Shown here in pieces: positions 1 through 8,105 of a stretch of DNA of 64,000 bases. Numbering within the stretch: the first letter of the stretch is position 1; each line of letters opens with the position of its first letter. A model generated the notes under the pieces. The model saw nothing but the letters and a program-made list of their open reading frames with translations, was not told the DNA's origin and searched no databases. Source of the stretch: Streptomyces sp. DG2A-72 (GTDB taxonomy: Bacteria > Actinomycetota > Actinomycetes > Streptomycetales > Streptomycetaceae); assembly GCF_030499575.1 (NCBI RefSeq), contig NZ_JASTLC010000001.1, forward strand, positions 8,394,001 to 8,458,000. Direction: 5' to 3'. A program made the translations under genes and the position numbers.

Positions 1-1
1 G

Positions 2-1186
2 CTGTGGCTCAACTCGGACAAGGCCGAACGCTATACCGGACCTCCGCTGCAGCGCCCGCTCGCGCTGCGCGGCCTGCGCGACATGCAGGAACCGGACGCG
101 GCGCTGCTGTGGCTGGCCGAGGTGGAGGCCCTGCCGATGTCCGTCGTGGCCCGTCGGCTCGGCCTCGACCCGGCGTCGGTCTCCGACGAACTCGAGCAGG
201 TGCGGGTCCTGTTCCGGGACCGCTGCCACCGCGCCCATCTCGACACGCCGATGGCCGCGCAGTGCCGCAGCTACGCCCGGCTGCTCGACGCGGTCACCCG
301 CTCCCCGCTCGCCGACACCCCGGACGACCTCTCCCGGCACCTCTCCCGGTGTGTGGAGTGCGCGGAGGCAGCCGCCTGTCTGCGGCTGCACGGCGGCGGG
401 TTGCCGGCCGCGCTCGCCGGCGGTGTGATCGGCTGGGGCGGCCTCGCCTATCTGGAGCGCCGTCGCAGAGCCGCCGAGGTACGGCTGGGTGCCGGGCGCC
501 CGGACCCCGCGGACGCGGAGGCGCCCCCGAACCTCGGTGCGCACAAGGCGCGCGTCGTGCGGGGCGGCCTCCTCGTCGCCGCCGTCATCGTCTCCCTGCT
601 GGCGCTGGGCGTGTCGATGATGCCCGGCGGCGCCACCGACGACGGCGCCGCGGGACCCACCGACGGTTCCGACCGCCAGCCGGTGGCCGTCCCCAGCTTC
701 TCCGAACCGTCCACCAGCGCGCGGCCCTCGGACTCGGCGACCGTCTCGCCCGAGCCGTCGGCGACCGGTCCCTCGGACCCCTCCGACGACAAGGCGTCCG
801 ACCCGGAACCCCAGGGCACCACCTCCTCCACCGCCCGCGGCGGCGACCCGGACCCCGGGACGGACGATCCGGCCACCTGCGAGGTCGCGTACGACCTGGT
901 CAACCAGTGGCCCGACGGCTTCCAGGCCACCGTCACTGTCACCACCACCGAGGCCCTGGACAACTGGCGGGTCGCCTGGTCCTTCAAGGACGGCCAGCAG
1001 GTCGGCCAGATGTGGGACGCGAGCTTCGCCCAGGACGGCTCCCGCGTCACCGCCACCGCCGCCGACTACAACAAGACCGTCCCCGCCGACGGCTCTCTCG
1101 CCTTCGGCTTCCTCTCCTCCTGGCGCGGCAAGAACTCCCCGGGGTACGACTTCACCCTCAACGGCCACGACTGCACGAAGGCCTGA
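2..1186 (+). CDS. Membrane protein with sigma/zinc-finger-like N-terminus and C-terminal cellulose-binding module (5' partial)
   Basis: The frame is already open at the window edge, so the true start lies upstream; 394 residues are visible. The first ~75 visible residues resemble a sigma region-4 helix-turn-helix (LPMSVVARRLGLDPASVSDE). A zf-HC2-like segment follows (HLSRCVECAEAAACL), then one transmembrane helix at about residues 188-207, a long Ser/Pro/Asp linker, and a C-terminal CBM2 fold starting at CEVAYDLVNQW and closed by the Cys of HDCTKA. The topology implies a cytoplasmic regulatory part and an extracellular cellulose/chitin-binding part. Known family: Streptomyces 'cellulose-binding domain' proteins. 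Inference: a surface polysaccharide sensor; no catalytic domain is visible. Confidence 0.8.
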   Translation: MWLNSDKAERYTGPPLQRPLALRGLRDMQEPDAALLWLAEVEALPMSVVARRLGLDPASVSDELEQVRVLFRDRCHRAHLDTPMAAQCRSYARLLDAVTRSPLADTPDDLSRHLSRCVECAEAAACLRLHGGGLPAALAGGVIGWGGLAYLERRRRAAEVRLGAGRPDPADAEAPPNLGAHKARVVRGGLLVAAVIVSLLALGVSMMPGGATDDGAAGPTDGSDRQPVAVPSFSEPSTSARPSDSATVSPEPSATGPSDPSDDKASDPEPQGTTSSTARGGDPDPGTDDPATCEVAYDLVNQWPDGFQATVTVTTTEALDNWRVAWSFKDGQQVGQMWDASFAQDGSRVTATAADYNKTVPADGSLAFGFLSSWRGKNSPGYDFTLNGHDCTKA

Positions 1187-1210
1187 CGCCGGGGCCGGGC
1201 GGAAAATGCG

Positions 1211-1241
1211 TTGACGGACCGCCGCAGGGTGGGACTACAGT
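1211..1241 (+). promoter_or_regulatory. Candidate promoter before small ORF and rsgA
   Basis: TTGACG at 1211-1216 and TACAGT at 1236-1241 are spaced 19 bp apart in the gap after the CBM2 gene. They resemble a housekeeping (HrdB-type) promoter that would serve the small ORF at 1314 and rsgA. The assignment rests on motif match only. Confidence 0.4.
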
Positions 1242-1313
1242 TGCGGCGAATCGAGAGGGACGGCCTGCCGGCCGCCCCGTCGTCCGGTGAGCGAGAACAG
1301 GAGGTGTTGACCG

Positions 1314-1385
1314 ATGGCTGTCACTGCGATGGGCGCTGCCCGCATCCAGAAGTCCATCAACTCCACCTCCGTGGCCACCGGCTGA
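1314..1385 (+). CDS. 23-aa small ORF/leader peptide upstream of rsgA
   Basis: An ATG preceded by a strong AGGAGGT ribosome-binding site (8-nt spacing) opens a 23-codon frame, MAVTAMGAARIQKSINS..., which ends in TGA. It lies 66 nt before the TTG start of rsgA, behind a candidate promoter. The peptide is hydrophilic, Ser/Thr-rich near its end, and has no obvious membrane segment or cysteine. A near-consensus ribosome-binding site makes translation likely, but I do not recognise the product. It could be an attenuator-type leader for rsgA or an independent small protein. Confidence 0.5.
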   Translation: MAVTAMGAARIQKSINSTSVATG

Positions 1386-1451
1386 CCTTCCTTCTCCTCA
1401 CATCGCGCCTGAGCGCGCGCAGGGCCGGGGCCGCCCTTCGAAGGGTCACCC

Positions 1452-2543
1452 TTGACTACCACCTCTGCTTTCTCCGCTCTCGCTCCCTACGGCTGGGACG
1501 AGGCATGGGCGGACCAATTCACCCCCTACGTGTCCGAAGGGCTGCTGCCCGGACGGGTGCTGAGGGTCGACCGCGGACAGTGCGACGTGGTCACCGCCGA
1601 CGGGGTCGTGCGGGCCGACACCGCGTTCGTCACCCCGAACGATCCGCTGCGGGTCCTGTGCACCGGCGACTGGGCCGTCGTCGAACCCGCGGGCAACCCC
1701 CGCTATGTACGGACGTATCTGCCGCGCCGTACCGCCTTCGTGCGCTCCACCTCCTCCAAGCGGTCCGAGGGGCAGATCCTCGCGGCCAACGTCGACCACG
1801 CGATCGTCGCCGTGTCCCTTGCCGTCGAGGTCGACCTCGGCCGCATCGAACGCTTCCTGGCCCTGGCCTGGGAGTCCGGCGCGCAGCCGGTCGTGGCGCT
1901 CACCAAGGCCGACCTGGTCCCGGAGGCGGCCACCCTCGCCCATCTCGTCCAGGACGTGGAGACCACGGCGCCCGGTGTGCCGGTGCTGCCGGTCAGCGCC
2001 GTCGACGGCGCCGGGCTCGACGTCCTCGCCGCGGTCGTCTCCGGCGGTACGTCCGTGCTGCTCGGGCAGTCCGGCGCGGGCAAGTCGACCCTCGCGAACG
2101 CGCTGCTCGGCGAGGACGTCATGGACGTACAGGCCACCCGGGACGTCGACGGCAAGGGCCGCCACACGACGACCACCCGCAACCTGCTGCTCATGCCCGG
2201 CGGCGGCGTGCTGATCGACACGCCGGGGCTGCGGGGCGTCGGGCTCTGGGACGCCGAGACCGGTGTCGGGCAGGTCTTCTCCGAGATCGAGGAGCTGGCC
2301 GAGCGGTGCCGGTTCCACGACTGCGCCCACGAGGCCGAGCCGGGGTGCGCGGTGCTGGCCGCGATCGACTCCGGGGAGCTGCCGGTACGACGGCTGGAGA
2401 GCTACCGCAAGCTGCTGCGGGAGAACCAGCGGATCGTGGCCAAGACCGATGCGCGGCTCAGGGCGGAGATCCGCAAGGACTGGAAGCGGAAGGGGGCACA
2501 GGGCCGAGCGGCGATGGAGGCCAAGCGGGGGCGTTGGCAGTAG
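1452..2543 (+). CDS. rsgA: Ribosome small-subunit-dependent GTPase A
   Basis: A circularly permuted GTPase that acts in late 30S ribosome maturation. An N-terminal OB-fold is followed by the permuted GTPase motifs: G4-like TKAD at ~155, P-loop GQSGAGKST at ~205-213, and G3 DTPGLRG at ~256. The C-terminal zinc site (CRFHDCAHEAEPGC, ~286-299) is typical of RsgA/YjeQ. The 363 residues match the family. The start is TTG, with AAGGG 6 nt upstream; no ATG/GTG fits better. It is probably co-transcribed with the small ORF just upstream. The lysine-rich C-terminal tail is normal for ribosome binding. Confidence 0.95.
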   Translation: MTTTSAFSALAPYGWDEAWADQFTPYVSEGLLPGRVLRVDRGQCDVVTADGVVRADTAFVTPNDPLRVLCTGDWAVVEPAGNPRYVRTYLPRRTAFVRSTSSKRSEGQILAANVDHAIVAVSLAVEVDLGRIERFLALAWESGAQPVVALTKADLVPEAATLAHLVQDVETTAPGVPVLPVSAVDGAGLDVLAAVVSGGTSVLLGQSGAGKSTLANALLGEDVMDVQATRDVDGKGRHTTTTRNLLLMPGGGVLIDTPGLRGVGLWDAETGVGQVFSEIEELAERCRFHDCAHEAEPGCAVLAAIDSGELPVRRLESYRKLLRENQRIVAKTDARLRAEIRKDWKRKGAQGRAAMEAKRGRWQ

Positions 2544-2564
2544 ACCGTCCACCCCCATGTCCGA

Positions 2565-2598
2565 TTTCCGCCAGCCGTGACGTCCCGCCTGGCGGAAA
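2565..2598. promoter_or_regulatory. 10-bp perfect inverted repeat before ada-alkA
   Basis: TTTCCGCCAG (2565-2574) and CTGGCGGAAA (2589-2598) form a perfect 10-bp inverted repeat with a 14-nt loop. It sits between the rsgA stop and the ada-alkA start, ending 9 nt before the start codon. It could be the rsgA terminator or an operator for the repair operon. No T-tract follows, which weakens the terminator reading, although Streptomyces terminators often lack one. Confidence 0.45.
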
Positions 2599-2607
2599 CT
2601 GGAACAC

Positions 2608-3987
2608 GTGATGGACGAAGACACCAGGTACGAAGCGGTGCGCAGCCGGGACGCCCGGTTCGACGGCGAGTTCTTCTTCGGCGTCGAGACGACCGGTATC
2701 TACTGCCGCCCGAGCTGCCCCGCCGTCACCCCCAAGCGCCGCAACGTCCGCTTCTTCACGACCGCAGCCGCCGCGCAGGGCTCGGGTTTCCGGGCCTGCC
2801 GGCGGTGCCGGCCGGACGCGGTGCCGGGATCGGCCGAGTGGAACGTGCGCGCGGACGTCGTGGGCCGGGCCATGCGGCTGATCGGGGACGGCGTGGTCGA
2901 CCGGGAGGGTGTCGCCGGGCTCGCCGCACGGCTGGGATACAGCGCGCGGCAGGTCCAGCGGCAGCTCACCGCGGAACTGGGCGCCGGACCGGTCGCCCTG
3001 GCCCGCGCCCAGCGCTCGCACACCGCACGCGTCCTGCTGCAGACCACCTCGCTGCCGGTCACGGAGGTCGCGTTCGCATCCGGGTTCGCCAGCGTCCGGC
3101 AGTTCAACGACACCATCAAGGCGGTCTACGCCTCGACGCCCACCGGACTGAGAGGCGCCGCGCCGAAGGGCCGTACGGCCACCCCGGCGGCCGGTGTGCC
3201 GCTACGCCTCGCGCATCGGGGCCCGTACCAGGCCGGTGCCGTCTTCGATCAGCTGGCGGACGAGGCCGTCCCCGGCGTCGAGGACATCGGCGGACCGCGC
3301 GGGCGGCGGACGTACCGCCGCACCCTCCGCCTCCCCTACGGCACCGGAATCGTCGCCGTCGAGGAGCGGCCGGGACGGCCGCAGCCCGGGGCCGGCGGCT
3401 GGCTGGACGCGCGGCTGCACCTCACCGACCTGCGCGATCTGACGACGGCCGTGCAGCGGCTGCGGCGGCTGTTCGACCTGGACGCCGATCCGTACGCCGT
3501 GGACGAGCGGCTCGGCGCCGATCCGCGGCTCGCCCCGCTGGTCGCCGCCCGGCCCGGACTGCGGTCGCCGGGCACCGCCGATCCGGAGGAGCTGGCGGTA
3601 CGCGCGCTGGTGGGGCGTACGGCGGCCGAGGTGCTCGTACGCCGGTACGGCAAGGCCCTGGACGCGCCCTGCGGCAGCCTCACCCACGTCTTCCCCGAGT
3701 CCGCGGTCCTCGCGGAGGCCGAGCCGGACGGTCCCCTGGGCGCGCTCACCGCCGACCTCGCCGACGGCTCCGTACGACTGGACCCGGGGGCCGACCGGGA
3801 CGACGCGCAGGACGCGCTGCTCGCCCTGCCCGGGATGGACGCCCGCACCGTGGCGATCATCCGCACTCGCGCCCTCGGCGACCCGGACGTGGCCGTGCCC
3901 GGCACGGACGTCCCCGACAGCTGGCGCCCCTGGCGCTCCTACGCACTACAACACCTGCGTGCAGCAGGGGAGTTGGAGCAACGATGA
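2608..3987 (+). CDS. alkA: Ada-AlkA fusion: methyl-phosphotriester-sensing activator and 3-methyladenine glycosylase
   Basis: A three-part protein of 459 residues. The N-terminal Ada zinc domain has Cys33, Cys37, Cys64 and Cys67 (YCRPSC, CRRC); the first would accept methyl groups from phosphotriesters. An AraC-type HTH (~80-165) is followed by an AlkA-like glycosylase region with the HhH-GPD fold (~300-455), including the conserved LGDPDVAVPGTD segment and the terminal WRPWRSYA. It would sense alkylation damage, activate transcription and excise alkylated purines. The start is GTG, or the adjacent ATG 3 nt later. Its stop overlaps the start of ogt (ATGA), so the two form an operon. Confidence 0.93.
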   Translation: MMDEDTRYEAVRSRDARFDGEFFFGVETTGIYCRPSCPAVTPKRRNVRFFTTAAAAQGSGFRACRRCRPDAVPGSAEWNVRADVVGRAMRLIGDGVVDREGVAGLAARLGYSARQVQRQLTAELGAGPVALARAQRSHTARVLLQTTSLPVTEVAFASGFASVRQFNDTIKAVYASTPTGLRGAAPKGRTATPAAGVPLRLAHRGPYQAGAVFDQLADEAVPGVEDIGGPRGRRTYRRTLRLPYGTGIVAVEERPGRPQPGAGGWLDARLHLTDLRDLTTAVQRLRRLFDLDADPYAVDERLGADPRLAPLVAARPGLRSPGTADPEELAVRALVGRTAAEVLVRRYGKALDAPCGSLTHVFPESAVLAEAEPDGPLGALTADLADGSVRLDPGADRDDAQDALLALPGMDARTVAIIRTRALGDPDVAVPGTDVPDSWRPWRSYALQHLRAAGELEQR

Positions 3988-4463
3988 CGTACTACACCAC
4001 CCTCGGCAGTCCCCTCGGCCCTCTCCTCCTCACCGCCGATCGCAACGGCACCCTCACCTCCCTCTCCATGCCGGGCCAGAAGGGCGGCCGCACCGTCCAG
4101 GACGGCTGGCGGTCCGACCCCGGGCCCTTCCGGGAGGCTCAGGAGCAGCTCGCCGCGTACTTCGCCGGCGATCTGAAGGAGTTCCGGCTGCCGCTGCGCG
4201 CCGAGGGCACCGCATTCCGGGAGCGGGTGTGGTCCGCGCTCGACTCCGTGCCGTACGGCGCGACGACGACGTACGGCGAGATCGCCGCGCGCATTGGGGC
4301 GTCCCGGGCCGCCGTGCGGGCGGTCGGCGGCGCGATCGGTGCGAATCCGCTGCTCGTTCTGCGTCCGTGCCATCGCGTGATCGGCGCGGATGGCTCTCTG
4401 ACGGGTTATGCGGGGGGCCTGGAGCGGAAGGTGGAGCTGCTTGGGCTGGAAGGTGCGCTCTGA
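3984..4463 (+). CDS. ogt: Methylated-DNA-protein-cysteine S-methyltransferase
   Basis: A 159-residue suicide alkyltransferase that repairs O6-alkylguanine. The active-site PCHRVIG motif lies at ~127-133, preceded by the winged-helix recognition region (GEIAARIGASRAAVRAVGGA). The segment before the active site reads LLVLRPCHRVIG, with Arg where most family members have Val or Ile. The length is normal. The ATG overlaps the ada-alkA stop by 4 nt (ATGA), indicating translational coupling, so both repair enzymes should be induced together by alkylation. Confidence 0.95.
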   Translation: MTYYTTLGSPLGPLLLTADRNGTLTSLSMPGQKGGRTVQDGWRSDPGPFREAQEQLAAYFAGDLKEFRLPLRAEGTAFRERVWSALDSVPYGATTTYGEIAARIGASRAAVRAVGGAIGANPLLVLRPCHRVIGADGSLTGYAGGLERKVELLGLEGAL

Positions 4464-4470
4464 GCTCCTC

Positions 4471-4522
4471 TGCGGCGCCGTCGTGGCTGGTCGCGCAGTT
4501 CCCCGCGCCCCTTCGGGGCGCT
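4471..4522. repeat. Streptomyces interspersed intergenic repeat, copy 1
   Basis: The sequence around tcgtggctggtcgcgcagtt and ccccgcgcccc recurs at 31682-31725 with one mismatch over the first ~40 nt. This element is widespread between genes in Streptomyces genomes. Here it fills the gap between the convergent ogt and F420-oxidoreductase genes and can fold through its GC-rich end (gcgccccttcggggcgc), so it may act as a bidirectional terminator. Confidence 0.75.
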
Positions 4523-4527
4523 CCAGG

Positions 4528-4899
4528 TCAGGCCTCCTCCAGTCCCCAGCTGTGGATCCACCGTGGATGGACGCGGATCACCTCATCGCTGAAGTGGGGG
4601 CCCAAGTCGTGTGGGCCTACGAGGAGTTCGGCCTCGCCGCGGATGTCGACGCCGCGGACCCGCCAGGGGCGGGCGCTGATCATGTCGTCGACGACGAGGG
4701 CGACCTTCGGGTTCTTCCGGAGGTTGCGCCACTTCTTGGTGGCGCCCATCGCCCGGCCGCCGATCAGGATCGTCCCGTCGTCCTGGGGGAAGATCCCGAC
4801 CGGGTTGGCCTGCGGCTGGCCGTGCGGGTCGACGGTGGCCAGCCGTCCCAGCCGCTGGGTCTTCAGGTACGCGTGTTCGGCTTCGGTGAATTCCGCCAT
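4528..4899 (-). CDS. PPOX-class (F420/FMN) oxidoreductase, pyridoxamine-5'-phosphate oxidase-like
   Basis: A 123-residue split-barrel flavin/deazaflavin-binding protein. The pattern LATVDPHGQPQANPVGIFPQ, followed by a short basic turn (KKWRNLRKNPKVALVVDD) and a C-terminal RWIHSWGLEE, matches the PPOX-class F420-dependent family in actinobacteria. The start was set at MAEFTEAE; the open frame runs further upstream, but that part reads as non-coding. No clear ribosome-binding site is visible. The substrate is unknown. Confidence 0.88.
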   Translation of the reverse strand: MAEFTEAEHAYLKTQRLGRLATVDPHGQPQANPVGIFPQDDGTILIGGRAMGATKKWRNLRKNPKVALVVDDMISARPWRVRGVDIRGEAELLVGPHDLGPHFSDEVIRVHPRWIHSWGLEEA

Positions 4900-4929
4900 G
4901 ACAGCAGACAAGCACGTCGTACGTACCGG

Positions 4930-5175
4930 GTCAGCCTTCCGTGCCGGGCAGCCCCCACCGGGGCGCGTCCTCGTTGGGCCGTACGGGTGTGACGGTGAGG
5001 TCGGGCCGGTCGCCCCGGCGTCCGTGTACCGCAGCGGGCGGCCACGTCCGTCCCGAGATCGGCAGCCGGGCCAGCCCGAACAGCGAGCCGGACGGTGCGT
5101 GTCTCGGCGCCCGGCTCGGCGTAGATGCCCGAGCCGAGGAAGCCGTTGCCCAGATAGCGGAGCTATCCAGGGGCG
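4930..5175 (-). pseudogene. Possible remnant of a glycoside hydrolase family 65-like gene
   Basis: In the ~350 nt between the oxidoreductase and DUF456 genes, the minus strand reads RYLGNGFLGSGIYAEPGAET, which resembles the N-terminal 'LGNG(F/Y)LG' signature of GH65-type enzymes. The likeness then continues in a different frame and ends at a stop after LPGTEG. There is no intact frame and no start site. I regard it as a possible decayed fragment; apart from it the gap shows nothing definite. Confidence 0.25.
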
Positions 5176-5253
5176 CAACGTAGGGATGGGGCGACAGATC
5201 GTCAATATGGAGGGAGAGATCCGATCAATCGACAGAAGCGGAGATCCTGGGCA

Positions 5254-5736
5254 TCAGCCCCAGAGCACCGCCCCCAGCCACGCCCCGAAGATCACCAGAC
5301 ACGTGAACAGCTCCGCCAGCACACTGGAGCCCCCGTTGCGCATCGCCGTACGCAACGCCGCCCTCGCCTCACCGTGGCGGCCCAGCCGGAGGCGCTCGTA
5401 CAGGTAGATGCCGCCCATGAAGCCGGGGATGGCGCCCAGCACGGGGATCAGGAGGAAGCCGAGGAACGCCCCCGCACCGGCGTACACCCCCATCCTGGGC
5501 GTGGCGCCGCTCGCGCGCAGACGCCGGGGCGGCAGGGTCCAGCGGACCACCTGGGACAGGAGCAGCGCGACGGTGGCGCCCACGAGCACCCACCAGGCGA
5601 CGGGCTGCGGATCCTTCAGCGCCCACCACATGACCGCGGCCCACACGAGCCACGACCCCGGCACCCCGGGCACCAGCACTCCGCACAGGCCGAGCAGGAT
5701 GACCACGCCGACCAGCAGGAGGTCCAGGACTCCCAT
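5254..5736 (-). CDS. DUF456 family membrane protein
   Basis: A 160-residue integral membrane protein. An N-terminal helix (LLLVGVVILLGLCGVLVPGV), a second helix around WAAVMWWALK, and further glycine-rich helices (YAGAGAFLGFLLIPVLGAIPGFMGG) are separated by a short basic loop (PPRRLRASG). This is the DUF456 pattern with its glycine-zipper-like repeats. The function is unknown in the family. The gene stands alone, divergent from the PP2C-like gene. Confidence 0.88.
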   Translation of the reverse strand: MGVLDLLLVGVVILLGLCGVLVPGVPGSWLVWAAVMWWALKDPQPVAWWVLVGATVALLLSQVVRWTLPPRRLRASGATPRMGVYAGAGAFLGFLLIPVLGAIPGFMGGIYLYERLRLGRHGEARAALRTAMRNGGSSVLAELFTCLVIFGAWLGAVLWG

Positions 5737-6125
5737 CTGTCCAGAGTGCCGGAGTGGAAGAGAAAGCGCAGGTCACCCCTGGTGATCCGGGCATTCCCGC
5801 TGCTCTTCCCCGCTACGAACTCCCGGAGGATTGAATTCCGTGCGCTGGAAAGGGGTGGTGAACCACAGCGAGGCGACACAGAAACAGGTCACACTCAGGG
5901 TGCGGATGACGGATGCGAACGGCAATTCGTTCACCCAGATCGTGATCCGGGCCTACGACGTGCGCCCGCGCGTGCAGGGGATCGCGGGCCCGGGTCACTC
6001 CGGCGTCGCCGGGCGGTTCTCCCGTGGGGGGTGGGATCGCCCGGCGACTTCCCGAGCATCACGACCGGCGGCGGATTTCCGGATGCCCCGTTTTCATCCG
6101 GCCCGTGCGGTGGACAATTGGGGGC
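5737..6125. other. Divergent intergenic region between DUF456 and PP2C-like genes
   Basis: This 389-nt gap must hold the promoters of both flanking genes. It is less GC-rich in the 5800-5950 part. A GTG at 5840 has a GGAGGA ribosome-binding site 9 nt upstream and opens a frame with plausible composition for about 45 codons (VRMTDANGNSFTQIVIR). That frame then runs into the PP2C-like gene, so it is either a gene fragment or chance. No clear operator or RNA gene was found. Confidence 0.4.
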
Positions 6126-8105
6126 ATGAGCCAGCAGGGGGGAAGTCCCACCGGTCACGAGGACGACTGGTGGGGGCAGCTGTACGACGACTCCACCGAC
6201 GACACGGGCCCCACGGCCGCGCCCGACTCACTGGACGACCGGTTCGCTTCGGCGGCGGGGGCGGTGGGGGAGGGGGAGGGGAGCACTTCGGCGGTGGAGG
6301 ACGGGCACGCTGCCTCGCCGCCGGGATCGGGTCCCCCGACGCCGGCTGCCCCGTCGGGGGTCAGAGTGCCCGCGCCGCGTGCCGAGGCCGCACCCACTGA
6401 GGGCACAGGACGGCACCGCGCCCCCTGGGAACCCCCGCCCACCGCACCTCCATCCCCGGCGAGCTTCCCGCCCGGCCCCATGCCACCCGGCTTCACCGAC
6501 CAGCCACCCTCGACGACCGGCGCCGCCCGCACCTCGACGGAGACACCGGCGACGACGACTCCGACGTCACGGACACCGGATGACGGGCCGCCGCCCACTC
6601 AGGACGCCCCCGGCACCGACGCCCCGCCCACTCCGAACGGCACGGAAAACGGCCCCCCGTCTCCCACCCGACCGAGCACGGCCACCGAACCCGCCCGCCC
6701 CACCCCCCGCCACGGCACCGAAGCCCCTTCCGCACCACCGCCCTCTCGCAAGGCAGCCGAGTCTCCTTCCGCGCCTCTGCCCACCTGCTCGGCCGCCGAG
6801 TCTCCTTCCGCGCCTCCGTCCACCCGCTCGGACGCCGAGTCTCCTTCCGCGTCTCCGTCCACCCGCTCGGACGCCGAGTCTCCTTCCGCGTCTCCGTCCA
6901 CCCGCTCGGACGCCGAGTCTCCTTCCGCGTCTCCGTCCACCCGCTCGGACGCCGAGTCTCCTTCCGCGTCTCCGTCCACCCACTTGGCCGCCGAGCCCTC
7001 CTCCGCACCTCCGCCCACCCACTTGGCCACCGAGCCCTCCTCCGCACCGCCGCACCCCGTCGCCCCAGCCCTCGCCGCGTCGTCGCCCGCCCGCCCTGCC
7101 ACCCCCTCCCGCATCGAGCTCCCCACCGCCGCCCCACCCCTACACCTCGACTACGTCGGCTCCGGACCCCCCACCTACGACGCCGAACCCACCGCACTGC
7201 CCCCCGCCGACCCGGACGAACTCGACGACCTGGTCGCCGACACCGTGCTCGACGGAGCCCACTACGGGGCCTGTTCGTTGCGGGCCGTTTCGGTGCGCGG
7301 GGACTCCGCGCGGTACCGGGGTGAGCCGCGTCGCGACTCGTTGCTCACCGCGCGGTTCGGCAGTGGCGAGCAGGCGCTGATCCTCGTGGCGATGGCGACC
7401 GGGGCACGAGCGACACCGGGGGCGCACCGGGCGGCGGCCGAGGCCTGTCACTGGATCGGGCGGGCCGTGGGCCGCAGTCATGCGCGGCTCAGCGAGGACA
7501 TCCGGGCCGCCCGGCGCGGTGATCTGAAGTCGGGGCTGCACCGGCTCACCGACCGCAGCCTCGGCAAGCTCCGCGCCGGCGCGGCCGAGCAGGGCATCGA
7601 CCCGGAGGAGTACGCGGCCACCCTGCGCTGTCTGCTGCTGCCCGCCGACCCCGAGTGCCGTACCCGTGTGTTCTTCGGCGTCGGCGCGGGCGGACTGTTC
7701 CGGCTCAGGGACGGCGAGTGGCACGACATCGAGCCGTCGGTCGGCGACATCGCGGGCGAACCGGTCGTCGGCTTCGGCTCGCTCCCGCACGAGACGCCCG
7801 AGGGTGACCGGCTCACCATGGACCTGGGCATCCCGACGCCCCCGAGCCCGTACGAGCCCGCGCCCGAGCCGCCCCGCGAACCCTTCCGCTTCCGCGCCTC
7901 CGTAGCCCGCCCGGGTGACACGCTCCTGATGTGCACCGGCGGCCTGGCCGAACCGCTGCGCGGCGAACCGGAGCTGTGCAAGTACCTGACCGGCCGATGG
8001 TCGGGCCCCACCCCGCCCGGCCTGGCGGCATTCCTCGCCGACACCCAGACCCGGGTCAAGGGATACGCCGACGACCGTACGGCCGCCGCGGTCTGGGAGG
8101 CGTAG
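6126..8105 (+). CDS. PP2C-like domain protein with long Pro/Ser-rich repeat region
   Basis: 659 residues. Residues 1-340 are a low-complexity Pro/Ser/Thr/Ala region, including eight units of a 13-residue repeat (core SPSASPSTRSDAE). Residues ~370-659 are a PP2C-like phosphatase domain recognised by GACSLRAVSVRGDSARY, LLMCTGGLAEPL and ADDRTAAAVW. The acidic metal-binding motifs of active PP2Cs (DGMGG and SDGL) read VAMATGA and TGGL here, while the final D of DDRT is kept, so activity is doubtful. The start ATG has only a weak upstream G-rich stretch. A regulatory pseudophosphatase or a substrate-binding adaptor is plausible. Confidence 0.8.
   Translation: MSQQGGSPTGHEDDWWGQLYDDSTDDTGPTAAPDSLDDRFASAAGAVGEGEGSTSAVEDGHAASPPGSGPPTPAAPSGVRVPAPRAEAAPTEGTGRHRAPWEPPPTAPPSPASFPPGPMPPGFTDQPPSTTGAARTSTETPATTTPTSRTPDDGPPPTQDAPGTDAPPTPNGTENGPPSPTRPSTATEPARPTPRHGTEAPSAPPPSRKAAESPSAPLPTCSAAESPSAPPSTRSDAESPSASPSTRSDAESPSASPSTRSDAESPSASPSTRSDAESPSASPSTHLAAEPSSAPPPTHLATEPSSAPPHPVAPALAASSPARPATPSRIELPTAAPPLHLDYVGSGPPTYDAEPTALPPADPDELDDLVADTVLDGAHYGACSLRAVSVRGDSARYRGEPRRDSLLTARFGSGEQALILVAMATGARATPGAHRAAAEACHWIGRAVGRSHARLSEDIRAARRGDLKSGLHRLTDRSLGKLRAGAAEQGIDPEEYAATLRCLLLPADPECRTRVFFGVGAGGLFRLRDGEWHDIEPSVGDIAGEPVVGFGSLPHETPEGDRLTMDLGIPTPPSPYEPAPEPPREPFRFRASVARPGDTLLMCTGGLAEPLRGEPELCKYLTGRWSGPTPPGLAAFLADTQTRVKGYADDRTAAAVWEA
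6756..7067 (+). repeat. 39-bp in-frame tandem repeat array (8 units)
   Basis: Units begin with gccgag at 6756, 6795, 6834, 6873, 6912, 6951, 6990 and 7029, exactly 39 bp apart. The four central units are almost identical, whereas the outer ones have diverged. Each encodes 13 residues rich in Ser and Pro. The array keeps the reading frame, so unit number can vary without breaking the protein. Confidence 0.92.

Noticed and set aside
5831..6400. Plus-strand frame starting MNSVRWKGVVNHSE
   Set aside because: The first 45 codons look protein-like and a ribosome-binding site is present, but the frame runs 275 nt into the PP2C-like gene and loses coding character; at most a fragment.
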